Assembly: GCF_017873765.1 (NCBI RefSeq)
Contig: NZ_JAGGKP010000001.1
Location: 930,001 to 994,000 of the forward strand
Source of the DNA: Paenibacillus sediminis
Lineage (GTDB): Bacteria > Bacillota > Bacilli > Paenibacillales > Paenibacillaceae
Length of the DNA stretch: 64,000 nucleotides
Direction: 5' to 3'
Below the pieces are notes generated by a model. That model was not told the origin of the DNA. It did not search any database and saw only the letters and a program-made list of their open reading frames with translations. Shown piece by piece: positions 55,316 through 64,000 of the stretch. The position numbers were made by a program, and so were the translations under genes. Each line of letters opens with the position of its first letter. The stretch's first letter is position 1.

Positions 55316-56209
55316 ATGGAACATCGATTGCTTGAATATTTCTTGGCGGTCAGTGAAGAGCTGCATTTTACGAAAGCTGCAGAAAAACTAGGTATTTCCC
55401 AGCCTACACTCAGTCAACAAATTCGACTACTAGAAGAAGAACTCGGTACCCCTCTCTTTCAACGTGTTGGTAAGAAGAACTATTTAACGCAGGCAGGACA
55501 AATTCTGCTTAACCACACTTATCGTGTGTTCAATGAATTAGAGCAAGCTAAAGCGGAGATTAACGGACTCAAAGGAATGCAGCGAGGTAAACTAAGCATC
55601 GGCTGCTCAGGGAATCATCTCCTTACGAATTCCATTATTTCATTCCATAAGGAGTATCCTGGAATTGAATTGTCTGTCATAGAGTTGGCAACGGAGGAAA
55701 CACGCGAAGGGTTGTTAAATAATCGTTTAGACTTAGGAGTTGTTTTCTTGCCTTTGAAGGATGAGCAGCTGGAAAGTATTCCTTTGTATCAGGAAGAACT
55801 TGTCCTCGTCGTATCACACGAACATGAACTTGCTGCTGAAAAATCGATAAAGCTTGAATTTTTAAAAGACATTCCCGTTATTTTATTGCCTAAAAAATTT
55901 CTCGTCAGAAAAATGATCGATTTCTACTGCAATGAGATTGGCGTAAAGTTAAAGCCGATATTAGAAATGTCTACTCTGGAGTCTTTGCTGCAGATGGCAA
56001 CTCATAATTTTGGTGCCACAGTGGTTCCGCGATCTTATATGCAAAACAATCAAAATAACCAGGTCCAGCTAATTCCGATCGTCGATCCAATCCCTCAAAA
56101 ACAGATCGGCGTCGTATACCATAAAGACACCTATATGAGCTCTGCGATTAATGCGTTCATTCATCATTTAACCCGAAACTTCAAATCCAGCACATCATTT
56201 CTCGATTAG
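55316..56209 (+). CDS. LysR family regulator
   Basis: 297 residues. The N-terminal winged HTH is YFLAVSEELHFTKAAEKLGI with SQPTLSQQIRLLEEELGTPL then FQRVGKKNYLTQAGQ. The C-terminal substrate-binding domain resembles CynR/CitR-type sensors (GCSGNHLLTNSIISFHKEYP, RLDLGVVFLPL). The start ATG 55316 follows AAGGTGTGAAGAG. Divergent from the EamA transporter, implying control of that exporter by its substrate. Confidence 0.92.
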   Translation: MEHRLLEYFLAVSEELHFTKAAEKLGISQPTLSQQIRLLEEELGTPLFQRVGKKNYLTQAGQILLNHTYRVFNELEQAKAEINGLKGMQRGKLSIGCSGNHLLTNSIISFHKEYPGIELSVIELATEETREGLLNNRLDLGVVFLPLKDEQLESIPLYQEELVLVVSHEHELAAEKSIKLEFLKDIPVILLPKKFLVRKMIDFYCNEIGVKLKPILEMSTLESLLQMATHNFGATVVPRSYMQNNQNNQVQLIPIVDPIPQKQIGVVYHKDTYMSSAINAFIHHLTRNFKSSTSFLD

Positions 56210-56216
56210 AGCCTCC

Positions 56217-57128
56217 CTATTTGCTCTTCGTCTTTAATAAATGAATAAGTACATTCAGGGGCTGGGACATCCACTTCTTCGGATGGGTTAGTAATTGAAG
56301 ATTCAGCTTTATGTCAGGATGAGAAAAGTTCAACGCCGCCAATTCCCCTCTCTGAATCTCTTGCTCTACGACCATCATTGGCAGAAGTGCAATTCCAAGT
56401 CCACTCATGACACAGCGTTTAACAGCTTCAGGATTACCTAATTCGAACCCAATTCGGTATGGGACATTATGCTCTCTTAGAACTTTCTCCAGCATAACCC
56501 GATAATTACAACTCTCTTCTGCCATAATCCATTCAGAATCATGAACATCTGTTATTTCTATTCTCGATTGCTTTACAAGTGGGTGATCTGGATGAGCGGC
56601 TATAATGAGAGGTTCTTCCTTAATCTTAATGCAATGGAGGAGGCTGTCTGCTGGCTTATCATCTAATAGTAGACCGATGTCGTATTCGCCTTCTCTAACA
56701 TTCATGATGAGATTCGATTCAGTATTAGGCTTAAGTTTAATCGTCAATTCAGGGAATTGCTCACGCAAATGTTGAATCATTGAGGGGAGATAATAAGATG
56801 CTATAGAATCTGTGGTGCCAATTGAAAGTGTGCTCCCTACGCTCTGCCCTATCGCCTCCATTGATTCGTCATATAGATCAAGCATTTGAATAGCTACCTT
56901 AAGCAGGGATTCGCCTGATGAAGTTAGTCGAAGCTGCCTGCCGAACCGTTCAAACAGCCTAACCCCATACGCTTTCTCCAGCTTTTGAATTTGCGTTGTA
57001 ACGCTAGACTGCGCATATCCAAGCTCTTCAGCAGCACGCGTGAAGCTTCTACGCTCGGCTACCTCACGAAATGTCCTAAAATATATAAGCTCCATCATAT
57101 CACCACTATCAATATTATTGATATCCAT
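56217..57128 (-). CDS. LysR family regulator, divergent from dapA
   Basis: 303 residues as read; the true start is probably the ATG at 57098 or 57095 (MELIYFRTFREVAERRSFTR), since homology starts there. The HTH is AAEELGYAQSSVTTQIQKLE then LFERFGRQLRLTSSGESLL. The inducer domain has STLSIGTTDSIASYYLPSMI and EGEYDIGLLLDDKP. Its 3' end abuts the previous lysR tail by 7 bp (convergent). It is divergent from a DapA-like gene and is its likely regulator. Confidence 0.88.
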   Translation of the reverse strand: MDINNIDSGDMMELIYFRTFREVAERRSFTRAAEELGYAQSSVTTQIQKLEKAYGVRLFERFGRQLRLTSSGESLLKVAIQMLDLYDESMEAIGQSVGSTLSIGTTDSIASYYLPSMIQHLREQFPELTIKLKPNTESNLIMNVREGEYDIGLLLDDKPADSLLHCIKIKEEPLIIAAHPDHPLVKQSRIEITDVHDSEWIMAEESCNYRVMLEKVLREHNVPYRIGFELGNPEAVKRCVMSGLGIALLPMMVVEQEIQRGELAALNFSHPDIKLNLQLLTHPKKWMSQPLNVLIHLLKTKSK

Positions 57129-57207
57129 TATTAATTATTATAGATAACGCTGATGAGAATAACCATGATAAAGTAAAATTATTACAAATCAAGGAGGTTA
57201 TTCTCTG

Positions 57208-58098
57208 ATGAACGAAAGAAATTTAAAAGGAATATTTGTGCCCGTCGTTACTCCTTTCCAAACGAACAACGAGCTTGATTTAGATTCGTATCAGAAATAT
57301 TTAAGAAGCTTATTGACGCATGAAATTCAAGGATTAGTCGTGAACGGTACGACCGGTGAGGCACCAACGGTATGTTGGGATGAAGTAACTTCTCTAGTAG
57401 AATTAACGAAGCATACAATGAAGAACAATCCTATTCCACTGATCGTTGGAACGGGTACCAATGATACAATGAGCACTTTGAAACGAACAGAATTAGCCGC
57501 AGAGCTGGGTGCTGATGCTGTTCTTATTGTCGTACCTTATTATAATCGCCCCTCACAAGAAGGGATTGTGGAGCACTTTCGCGCGGTTGCTCAGGTTGGA
57601 ATTCCAGTCATTATGTACGAAGTTCCCTCGCGTACAGGAGTACGAATCACTCTAGATACGGCGAGAACCATATTAGATATGGATGGTGTCATCGGACTAA
57701 AAGATTGTTCCGGCAACACGGAGCTTGTATCTGAATTAACACGTCTATCCTCAAAACCTGTGCTTTGCGGGGAAGACATCTATTTTCATTCCATGTTAAC
57801 TGCAGGCGCATCTGGAGGGATACTTGCTTCGGCCAGTATAGAAACTGCAAAGTTCCTCCAAGTTTTCCGTCTTGCCGAGGAAGGAAGAGATTTGGAAGCT
57901 ATGACTGTATTTGAATCAATGGTGCCATTCATACGTTTGTTGTTCAAGGAATCCAATCCATCTCCTCTAAAATGGCTCCTAGCTCGCCAAGGACTCATTG
58001 CATCTGATCATGTTCGTCTGCCAATGAGTGTGATTTCTTCTTCGCTTCAGGAGGAGATGGAGCAAATGTTGGTATCGAATTTAAGTGGGATTATGTAA
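57208..58098 (+). CDS. dapA: 4-hydroxy-tetrahydrodipicolinate synthase
   Basis: A 296-residue class-I lyase condensing pyruvate with aspartate semialdehyde, the first step to diaminopimelate, lysine and spore dipicolinate. The Schiff-base Lys165 is in GLKDCSGN, Tyr137 in YEVPSRTGV, and NGTTGEAPT binds pyruvate; YYNRPSQEG is also typical. AAGGAGG precedes ATG. As a stand-alone copy with its own divergent LysR, it may be a second dapA-family enzyme, such as a dedicated DHDPS or a related aldolase. Confidence 0.88.
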   Translation: MNERNLKGIFVPVVTPFQTNNELDLDSYQKYLRSLLTHEIQGLVVNGTTGEAPTVCWDEVTSLVELTKHTMKNNPIPLIVGTGTNDTMSTLKRTELAAELGADAVLIVVPYYNRPSQEGIVEHFRAVAQVGIPVIMYEVPSRTGVRITLDTARTILDMDGVIGLKDCSGNTELVSELTRLSSKPVLCGEDIYFHSMLTAGASGGILASASIETAKFLQVFRLAEEGRDLEAMTVFESMVPFIRLLFKESNPSPLKWLLARQGLIASDHVRLPMSVISSSLQEEMEQMLVSNLSGIM

Positions 58099-58238
58099 AA
58101 CGGATTCCATAAATTGCGTTGAAGAAGTGCTTCATTTGATGAGGTCCTTCTTCTTTTGATTTTGCATGAAACAGCATAATCGCTCAGAATCATTATGGTG
58201 TAAACCAAAAGAATGAGATAAATACGATCCATGCCCCT

Positions 58239-60014
58239 TTATAGAGAAACTCCAACATTAACATATTCATCACTTTTCTGTTTCTGCATAGAATACAACT
58301 CATTATAATAGCCGTTTAACTCCAGCAAGCTTTCATGGTTGCCGCTTTCGATAATTTCTCCATTTCGAATGACAAAAATTGTGTCAGCGTTCATGACAGT
58401 GGAAAGCCTATGGGCAATCATAATAATCGTTTTATCGCGATCAATTTGGTTAATGGATTGCTGTACAAGCTGTTCACTTTCATTATCAAGAGCACTTGTT
58501 GCTTCGTCTAATATGATCAGCGATGGATTTTTCAGAAAGACACGGGCGATGGCAACCCGCTGCTTTTGACCGCCTGAGAGTTTTACGCCCCTCTCTCCAA
58601 TCTCTGTATCGTATCCATTAGGTAATGCCATGATAAAATCATGAGCGAAAGCTTTTTTCGCGGCGGTGAAGATTTCATCATCCGTTGCATCCAGCATGGC
58701 CATCTTAATATTATCTTTGATGGATGAACTGTATAAAAAATTGTCCTGCGTCACAATCCCCATATGAGTCCTCAAACTGGATATTTTGTAGTCCTTTATA
58801 TTCACTCCATCAATGACAACTTCACCCTGAGTTACATCATACATCCGGATTAATAGCTGTAAGATCGTACTCTTACCGCCGCCGCTCTCTCCGACGAACG
58901 CATACGTCTTCCCTTTTTCAAGCGTAAAGGATAGGTTTCTAATTACTTCGTCATTCTCATGGTAAGAAAAAGAAACGTTGTTAAATGTAATGGATTGCTT
59001 AAATTGCTTTAACTCCACAGCATTATTTTTCTCTATGATTGTAGACGGAATGTTAAAGAAATCAAAAATTCTTTGCAGTGCAACATTGCCTTCTGTAATG
59101 GCAGGAAAAGCTTGAACCAAAGCGGCAACTGGACTTCTCATTTTATCTACATAAGCGAAAAATGCGATTAAACTGCCAAGTGTCAAATGTTCGTCGATGA
59201 CAAACAGACTTCCGGTTAACACAACAATAAAAGGTGTCATATCACTTAACACGTTCACTAAGGCTAATGTGATTGCATTTAATTTCGCTTGCTTATCTGT
59301 TAAAACCTCGTAACGTCCTAGATGCTGATCTAGTTGCTCTTTGTCTCGTTGTTCTGATGCAAATAATTTTGAAATAAACGCACCTTGAATAATTTCAAAT
59401 ATAAATCCGTTTAAAACAGAGCGATAATTCATCATGTTGCGAGTAGACCTTTTGAATTTTTTTGAAAGAAAATGAGCCAGCGTAAATTGAAAGCCGACTA
59501 GAAATACAGCGAGGATCGTAAGCTCCACATTTAATGTAAACATAACGGTAGTGACAAACACGAGCACAGTCATTTCAATCCAAATGTTCGAGAAAACAGC
59601 CGTCATGTATCCTCTTACCTTCTCAATATCGTCGAAAAAGCGCGTACCAATCTCTCCGCTCTTATTGTCTGCAAAGTATTTAGCATCGAGTGTATGGATT
59701 TTCTTGAATGCATCCTTACGAAGTGCTTTGATGATATTGTTGTTTGCCTTATGCATACAATATTGCCTTACGTATTCCATAGGCGTTCGAATGAGGAGAA
59801 AGACAACGAGCATAATGGCTGCAATAAATATGATTTGTTCTATTTTATCAGCACGAGATAATGATTCATTATGGAGCAAATGATCAAATATGTATTTGAA
59901 TATCAAAGGTACACAAAGCGGGATTAGGAATCGGAATAAGCTTCCGACAAATCCCCAAATATACAGACTCGCTTCTTTTTTTACATAAGGTAAAAATTGT
60001 CTAAATTCGCTCAA
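58239..60014 (-). CDS. ABC transporter, fused permease-ATPase (multidrug/lipid type)
   Basis: A 591-residue half-transporter from TTG 60014, seven bases after AAAGGAG. A longer hydrophobic in-frame extension starting at 60206 overlaps a terminator and is unlikely to be translated. Six helices lie in residues ~20-310. The ATPase has Walker A GESGGGKSTI, Q-loop VTQDNF, signature LSGGQKQR, Walker B SLIILDEATSALD and the H-loop MIAHRLSTV. A homodimeric exporter of the MsbA/YfiB group is expected; the substrate is unknown. Confidence 0.92.
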   Translation of the reverse strand: MSEFRQFLPYVKKEASLYIWGFVGSLFRFLIPLCVPLIFKYIFDHLLHNESLSRADKIEQIIFIAAIMLVVFLLIRTPMEYVRQYCMHKANNNIIKALRKDAFKKIHTLDAKYFADNKSGEIGTRFFDDIEKVRGYMTAVFSNIWIEMTVLVFVTTVMFTLNVELTILAVFLVGFQFTLAHFLSKKFKRSTRNMMNYRSVLNGFIFEIIQGAFISKLFASEQRDKEQLDQHLGRYEVLTDKQAKLNAITLALVNVLSDMTPFIVVLTGSLFVIDEHLTLGSLIAFFAYVDKMRSPVAALVQAFPAITEGNVALQRIFDFFNIPSTIIEKNNAVELKQFKQSITFNNVSFSYHENDEVIRNLSFTLEKGKTYAFVGESGGGKSTILQLLIRMYDVTQGEVVIDGVNIKDYKISSLRTHMGIVTQDNFLYSSSIKDNIKMAMLDATDDEIFTAAKKAFAHDFIMALPNGYDTEIGERGVKLSGGQKQRVAIARVFLKNPSLIILDEATSALDNESEQLVQQSINQIDRDKTIIMIAHRLSTVMNADTIFVIRNGEIIESGNHESLLELNGYYNELYSMQKQKSDEYVNVGVSL

Positions 60015-60186
60015 ACCCATATCTCCTTTACGCAAAAGCTTAATCTCCTGCACGTTCTGCACACATAATATAACATACCTATATGGGGTATGTAACCAGT
60101 GATTCCAAAAAAAACTATATACGAGAATAACACACATGATCGCGCAAATAATGAGCAGGTTCACGCAAAAATATGAAACGCTAACG

Positions 60187-60230
60187 CAAAAAAGAAACCA
60201 TCCCAAAATGACCGTGGGATGGTTTCTTTC
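60187..60230 (-). terminator. Terminator of oxidoreductase gene
   Basis: AAGAAACCATCCC and GGGATGGTTTCTT pair perfectly; the minus strand continues TTTTGCG. Confidence 0.88.
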
Positions 60231-60246
60231 TGACTTCTATATTCAG

Positions 60247-61236
60247 TCAACTTCTCTTATCACTCGGATACACTAGACCTATTTTTTCACGGACTTGATC
60301 CATTACTTGCATCGTAACATACGAGTTCTGATGAGAATTATTATGCGACTCTTTTTTACCTTGATGAATTAAGTCGATAAATTCTTTTGCTTCATAATAC
60401 ATTGGCTGATGAGCTTGGTCGACTGTTAATTTTTCTACTGTACCGTCGTTGTAGCGAATTTCTACATTTTCGGGAGTATGAATTTTATCAATAATTAGAC
60501 AGCCTTTTTCTCCTTGAATTTCGGCTGGCAAATAAGAGTTGGTTATTTTGGAATACATGACGACTGCATCTTTATCGTCATATTTTAATAGTACGCTTCC
60601 TTCTCCATCGACACCTGAATCCAGCATAACGCTTGTTGCTTCAATTTCCTTAGGAGCACCAAACAGTGTAATTAAAGGATACAGGCAGTATACTCCAAGA
60701 TCCATCAGAGAACCGTTCGCGAATTCAGGATTGAATGCATTAAGAATGATTCCTTCTTTGTATTTATCATAGCGGGAGGAATATTGACAATAGCTTGCAA
60801 AATAACGGCGAATAGGACCAATTTTGTGCAGATGTTCTTGAATAACTTTAAAGTTTGGAAGCAGTGTTGACTTCATGGCTTCCATTAACAAGACGTTATG
60901 ATCTTTCGCTGCTTGAATCATTCTAGCAACTTCAACTGCATTAGCAGCCATAGGCTTCTCACATAAAACATGTTTGCCATTTTGTAAAAAAAGAATCGCT
61001 TGATCGGCATGGTATGAATTCGGAGTAGCTATATACACGGCGTCAATTTCTTGACTTGCTGCCATTGCTTCTAAACTTGTAAATAATTTAGTAACTCCGT
61101 ATTTACTAGCGAATTGCCCTGCTCTTTCACTTGTGCGAGAATAAACTGCTGCTAGCTCAAATCCTTCTACTGAACTCGCTGCTTCGATGAATTGTTCTGT
61201 TATCCAATTAGTACCGACTACGCCAAAACGAACCAT
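60247..61236 (-). CDS. Gfo/Idh/MocA family oxidoreductase
   Basis: A 329-residue NAD(P)-dependent dehydrogenase. A Rossmann fold opens VRFGVVGTNWITEQFIEAAS (G-x-G-x-x variant GTNWIT). The family EKP motif is HVLCEKPMAANAVEV near residue 93, with Lys95 a proton donor, and MDLGVYCLYPLITLFGAP is the usual YxxxxxxH-equivalent region. It acts on a sugar or inositol-like polyol, not identified. Transcribed alone. Confidence 0.9.
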   Translation of the reverse strand: MVRFGVVGTNWITEQFIEAASSVEGFELAAVYSRTSERAGQFASKYGVTKLFTSLEAMAASQEIDAVYIATPNSYHADQAILFLQNGKHVLCEKPMAANAVEVARMIQAAKDHNVLLMEAMKSTLLPNFKVIQEHLHKIGPIRRYFASYCQYSSRYDKYKEGIILNAFNPEFANGSLMDLGVYCLYPLITLFGAPKEIEATSVMLDSGVDGEGSVLLKYDDKDAVVMYSKITNSYLPAEIQGEKGCLIIDKIHTPENVEIRYNDGTVEKLTVDQAHQPMYYEAKEFIDLIHQGKKESHNNSHQNSYVTMQVMDQVREKIGLVYPSDKRS

Positions 61237-61533
61237 TTCTTAAACCCCTTTTCACTCTTAACATACGTTTTATTATACAGTCGTTACGCTTGAATTGACG
61301 ATATTAATTATACACGTGAAATGAAGACAGACTCCCGTATTTGCTGGCAAGCCTCACGACTTTGTTGCCTTTTTTCTCCCGTGTTCCTCAGGACCTACTT
61401 TTTCGACAATGTCCATGTTATAACTTTCTATATTGTTGTATATACATATCTGAAATATTCTAAACAGCGAGAAAGCACCGCCAGTTATGCGATGCTTTAA
61501 AGTTCAATTCTAGATAAAGCGTTTATTCAGTTT

Positions 61534-62247
61534 CTATGCTGCCATTCGTGTCATTTGCTGAGAATAAACAGGACGTAATGATTGCGAATCCCGCAGCATT
61601 CTGTTTTGAATGTTCGAAATCGCAAGAACCGGCTCCATTTCCCCTAGTCTTAGCATTTCAACAAGCAACGAGATATTTCCCTTTTGGTAGGCAAATGCAA
61701 GTGTTCTTAAGTAAGCTCGCAAGTGTTCTTCCTCAGGCAACGATAATTCACTTTTTTCGAGCTCTTCCCTTACTATGCTAAGCGACTGACGTGACCGATA
61801 AAGTGCTGCTTTTACCGCTCCCTCGGTCATATCAAGCATGTGTGCGACCTCCGCATTGGCGTATTCAAATACATCTCGCAGTAAAAATACAACTCTTTGC
61901 ACAGGAGACAAATGCTTGATGATGGCTTGAAACACAAGCTCAATCTCAAACAGTCCATGATCCGGCATGGTGAATTTCAGATGTTCTTCACTATGGATCC
62001 TTGCGAAGACAGCTCTTCTCCTCATCTGATCAATCCAGTTGTTCTTCGCAATTCGCATGAGTAACGCTTGAGGATTCGTATGTTCTAGTCCATGAAAAGA
62101 TCCGAATGCTTTTACCCAAGTGTCCTGTGCTAAGTCCTCGGCATCTACATTCGACTTTGTGAGAAACAGACAATATCGATATAGCACTGATTGCAGCTCA
62201 TCTAAGTGACGAACTGCTGTCTTTGCTTCACTATTTTCTATGATCAT
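61534..62247 (-). CDS. RNA polymerase sigma factor, ECF-like
   Basis: 237 residues from ATG 62247 (GGGGTATACCTA leader), longer than a minimal ECF factor (~180). Region 2 has LYRYCLFLTKSNVDAEDLAQ with DTWVKAFGSF and LLMRIAKNNWIDQMRRRA. Region 4 has LSPVQRVVFLLRDVFEYANA then EVAHMLDMTEGAVKAALYRS. The ~60-residue C-terminal extension (LRAYLRTLAFAYQKGNISLL) resembles the start of a SnoaL-like domain of ECF41/SigJ-type factors, but is cut short. No anti-sigma gene adjoins. Confidence 0.82.
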   Translation of the reverse strand: MIIENSEAKTAVRHLDELQSVLYRYCLFLTKSNVDAEDLAQDTWVKAFGSFHGLEHTNPQALLMRIAKNNWIDQMRRRAVFARIHSEEHLKFTMPDHGLFEIELVFQAIIKHLSPVQRVVFLLRDVFEYANAEVAHMLDMTEGAVKAALYRSRQSLSIVREELEKSELSLPEEEHLRAYLRTLAFAYQKGNISLLVEMLRLGEMEPVLAISNIQNRMLRDSQSLRPVYSQQMTRMAA

Positions 62248-62445
62248 TAGGTATACCCCTTCCATGAACATTTTTAACTTTGTGATGAGAAATTTTTTCC
62301 ATCTCCCATATAAACGAATGAGTTCATATAAAAGATACGCTGTTTAATGAATTTATTTATCTGTTCTTCTCCCGTATCCTTTAGCGTATGTTCTTCGTTT
62401 ACGAATTGAAAGTCAATTGATGGAAAGTAAATTGGAGGTATGAAA

Positions 62446-63030
62446 ATGAGTGTCTATGTTCCTTATGTGGTCGAGCAAACTGCGCAAGGCGAAAGATCGT
62501 ACGACATTTACTCAAGATTGTTAAAGGATCGTATCATATTCTTGGGATCAGAGATCAATGATACTTTGGCTAACAGCATCATTGCTCAATTATTGTTCCT
62601 TGCCGCGGAAGATCCAAATAAAGAAATTTTTATGTATATTAACAGTCCAGGCGGCGCGACTTCTGCAGGCTTTGCAATTTATGATACGATGCAGTTCATT
62701 AAACCGGATGTGCATACCATTTGTACTGGATTTGCTGCATCATTTGCGTCTATCTTACTGCTTGCAGGTGCGAAAGGCAAACGTTTTGCGCTGCCAAACA
62801 GTGAAATTATGATTCATCAGCCGCATGGCGGTGCTCAAGGGCAAGCCAGCGATATTGCCATCAGTGCTAAACGTATTTTGCAAATTCGTGATAAAGCGAC
62901 CCGCATTACAGCCGAGCGAACCGGGCAGCCGTATGAAAAAGTAGAAAAAGATATGGACCGCGATTACTTTATGTCAGCTCAAGAAGCACTGGAATATGGG
63001 ATTATCGACAAGGTCATTACATCTTTATAA
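62446..63030 (+). CDS. clpP: ClpP protease paralogue
   Basis: 194 residues from ATG 62446 (GGAGG seven bases upstream). The Ser/His/Asp site is present: Ser99 in [11 protein letters not shown], His124 in MIHQPHGG, and Asp in DRDYFMSA. The usual GMAASMG has become GFAASFA, so residues flanking the nucleophile differ from housekeeping ClpP, suggesting a second, specialised Clp[21 protein letters not shown] is otherwise canonical. It is followed 16 bp later by a DUF2642-like gene. Confidence 0.9.
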   Translation: MSVYVPYVVEQTAQGERSYDIYSRLLKDRIIFLGSEINDTLANSIIAQLLFLAAEDPNKEIFMYINSPGGATSAGFAIYDTMQFIKPDVHTICTGFAASFASILLLAGAKGKRFALPNSEIMIHQPHGGAQGQASDIAISAKRILQIRDKATRITAERTGQPYEKVEKDMDRDYFMSAQEALEYGIIDKVITSL

Positions 63031-63045
63031 GAAAGAGGCGACGGT

Positions 63046-63252
63046 ATGTTAACAAACTTATTAGACCAGAAAGTGACTGTCCATTTTACAAATGGCGCAA
63101 ACGTAAGCGGTGGAGTATTGGAACAAGCCGACGACAAGTTCGTTGCCTATCGAACTGATTATGAGTTGTTTTATATCCCCATTACGTCGATCCAATCTGT
63201 GTCAATAGATAACGTCAAACGGCAGCGTTCAACCATCGGATTCTCTAGGTAA
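63046..63252 (+). CDS. DUF2642-like small protein
   Basis: A 68-residue soluble protein. A Sm/SH3-like beta pattern is visible (KVTVHFTNGANVSGGVLEQA, FVAYRTDYELFYIPITSIQS), fitting DUF2642, a family often linked to spore or coat proteins in Bacillales. It is co-transcribed with clpP (16 bp gap), ending in a strong terminator. Function unknown; an adaptor or substrate of the ClpP paralogue is a guess. Confidence 0.7.
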   Translation: MLTNLLDQKVTVHFTNGANVSGGVLEQADDKFVAYRTDYELFYIPITSIQSVSIDNVKRQRSTIGFSR

Positions 63253-63257
63253 AGTCA

Positions 63258-63292
63258 GAAAAAAACCGCAGGACCTTATCCTGCGGTTTTAT
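63258..63292. terminator. Bidirectional terminator
   Basis: AAACCGCAGG pairs with CCTGCGGTTT, flanked by A- and T-runs. It serves the clpP operon (plus) and overlaps the 3' end of the permease (minus). Confidence 0.88.
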
Positions 63293-64000
63293 TACGTTGA
63301 ACAAAATATGAAATGACAATGAGAAGCAACACTCCAGCTGTAATCAGTGTTCCAACAAGAGGAGTTGTCAGAATAACCCCTATAAGAACACCTGTAAGCG
63401 TCAGCAGTGTGAGTCCCGTCGAAATTTTCATGCCGTATTGCTTGATATGGGAGAGTACAAGGAATATCCACATGATCATTACGGTATACCCAGGGAACAC
63501 CATTAAATAATCGAACGTATGCCCTTTGGCAAAGAAAGCAACGATGACACCGATATATAGAAATATTGTACTGAATAGTATCGCTCGAACAGGCACATCA
63601 TTTTTCGATAATTTCGCAAAAAATTTCGGTGCATTTCCTTTTATCGCTTGTTCATAAAAAGAACGGCTTGATGAATACATCCCTGTATTTGTAGCGGATA
63701 ATACGGCAGTTAGCAGCACAAAATTCATGATTGCATCCACATATGGAATACCTGCTTGGGCGAACACTTCAACAAACGGACTTTGCGTCACTTTGGAGAG
63801 TCCATCCCAAGGAACGAGGCTAAGGATAATAAATATCGGTAAAATATAAAAAATTAGAATACGTACTATAATGCTCCGCGATGCTTTTGGAATCGTTTCT
63901 TCTGGATTTTCTGTCTCCCCAAGAGTCATTCCTATCATTTCGATTCCGCCAAAACTAAACATGACAACAAGCATTGCAGATACCATCCCTTTAAAACCGT
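63276..64000 (-). CDS. APC-family amino acid permease, partial (N-terminus off window)
   Basis: About 241 C-terminal residues are present; the frame is open at the window edge. Membrane segments follow the APC plan: MLVVMFSFGGIEMIGMTLGE opens helix 6, followed by NPEETIPKASRSIIVRIL, NFVLLTAVLSATNTGMYSSS with the helix 8 RSFYEQAIKG loop, and the last four helices. The sequence is closest to the AAT/GABA-type permeases of Bacillales. Substrate not assignable. Confidence 0.85.
   Translation of the reverse strand, partial: GFKGMVSAMLVVMFSFGGIEMIGMTLGETENPEETIPKASRSIIVRILIFYILPIFIILSLVPWDGLSKVTQSPFVEVFAQAGIPYVDAIMNFVLLTAVLSATNTGMYSSSRSFYEQAIKGNAPKFFAKLSKNDVPVRAILFSTIFLYIGVIVAFFAKGHTFDYLMVFPGYTVMIMWIFLVLSHIKQYGMKISTGLTLLTLTGVLIGVILTTPLVGTLITAGVLLLIVISYFVQRNKTAG

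Noticed and set aside
58239-60206. 655-residue ABC transporter start at 60206
   Set aside because: The extra 64 residues overlap the terminator at 60187-60230 and have no ribosome site; TTG 60014 after AAAGGAG is better.

Overview
The window looks like chromosome from a spore-forming Bacillales, most likely Paenibacillaceae. Supporting signs are strong AAGGAGG-type ribosome sites, frequent TTG/GTG starts, a secreted protein with copper-amine-oxidase stalk repeats, an HPr carrying a regulatory serine, a consensus CcpA cre site, IS256 and VanZ-like genes and many MFS pumps. The DNA is AT-rich. I saw no rRNA, tRNA, CRISPR array or phage module. Gene decay is heavy: about 18 loci are truncated, frameshifted, interrupted by in-frame stops or fused across deletions.

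Layout. 1-9.2 kb is a decayed accessory zone: transposase tail, frameshifted VanZ gene, two related gene relics, an aldo-keto reductase/AraC locus, a stalk-domain secreted protein, broken lipoprotein and membrane genes, and a P-loop kinase-like gene. 9.4-13.3 kb holds the most unusual structure. Small, mostly unassigned, same-strand ORFs are separated by 165-196 bp elements that fold into a conserved multi-branch structure with compensatory changes and carry terminal GTTATRY / RYATAAC half-sites. The terminal half-sites match across each ORF-containing unit better than within one chimeric element, as expected of integron cassettes joined by crossover inside their attC sites. No integrase is visible. 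An IS256 remnant follows at 13.3-14.25 kb.

14.4-24 kb carries a membrane-anchored protein, a second aldo-keto reductase with an MFS pump and divergent TetR regulator, another MFS pump, a GMC oxidoreductase and relics of alcohol dehydrogenase, SDR and M48 peptidase genes. 24.3-34 kb is metabolic: a dicarboxylate/glutamate symporter, arginine catabolism (rocF-rocD), a catabolite-controlled but truncated alpha-amylase, a cupin broken by a stop, and a dihydroxyacetone kinase operon that encodes its own split PTS relay (EI, DhaK, DhaL, DhaM, HPr). 34-45 kb has a PadR-controlled MFS pump, a CPBP protease under a possible Fur-type box, DUF2062, YebC-family, an MFS/acyl-CoA dehydrogenase/acyl-CoA ligase/thioesterase cluster, and a gpmA without a canonical start codon.

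45-54 kb mixes pseudogenes with DNA alkylation repair (AdaA, broken AdaB, AlkA-type glycosylase), an ECF sigma/anti-sigma pair with a COG4315 surface protein, an M29 aminopeptidase and a HXXEE membrane protein. 54-64 kb has two LysR regulators, an EamA transporter, DapA, an ABC exporter, a Gfo/Idh/MocA oxidoreductase, a second sigma factor, a ClpP paralogue paired with a DUF2642-like protein, and an amino-acid permease leaving the window.
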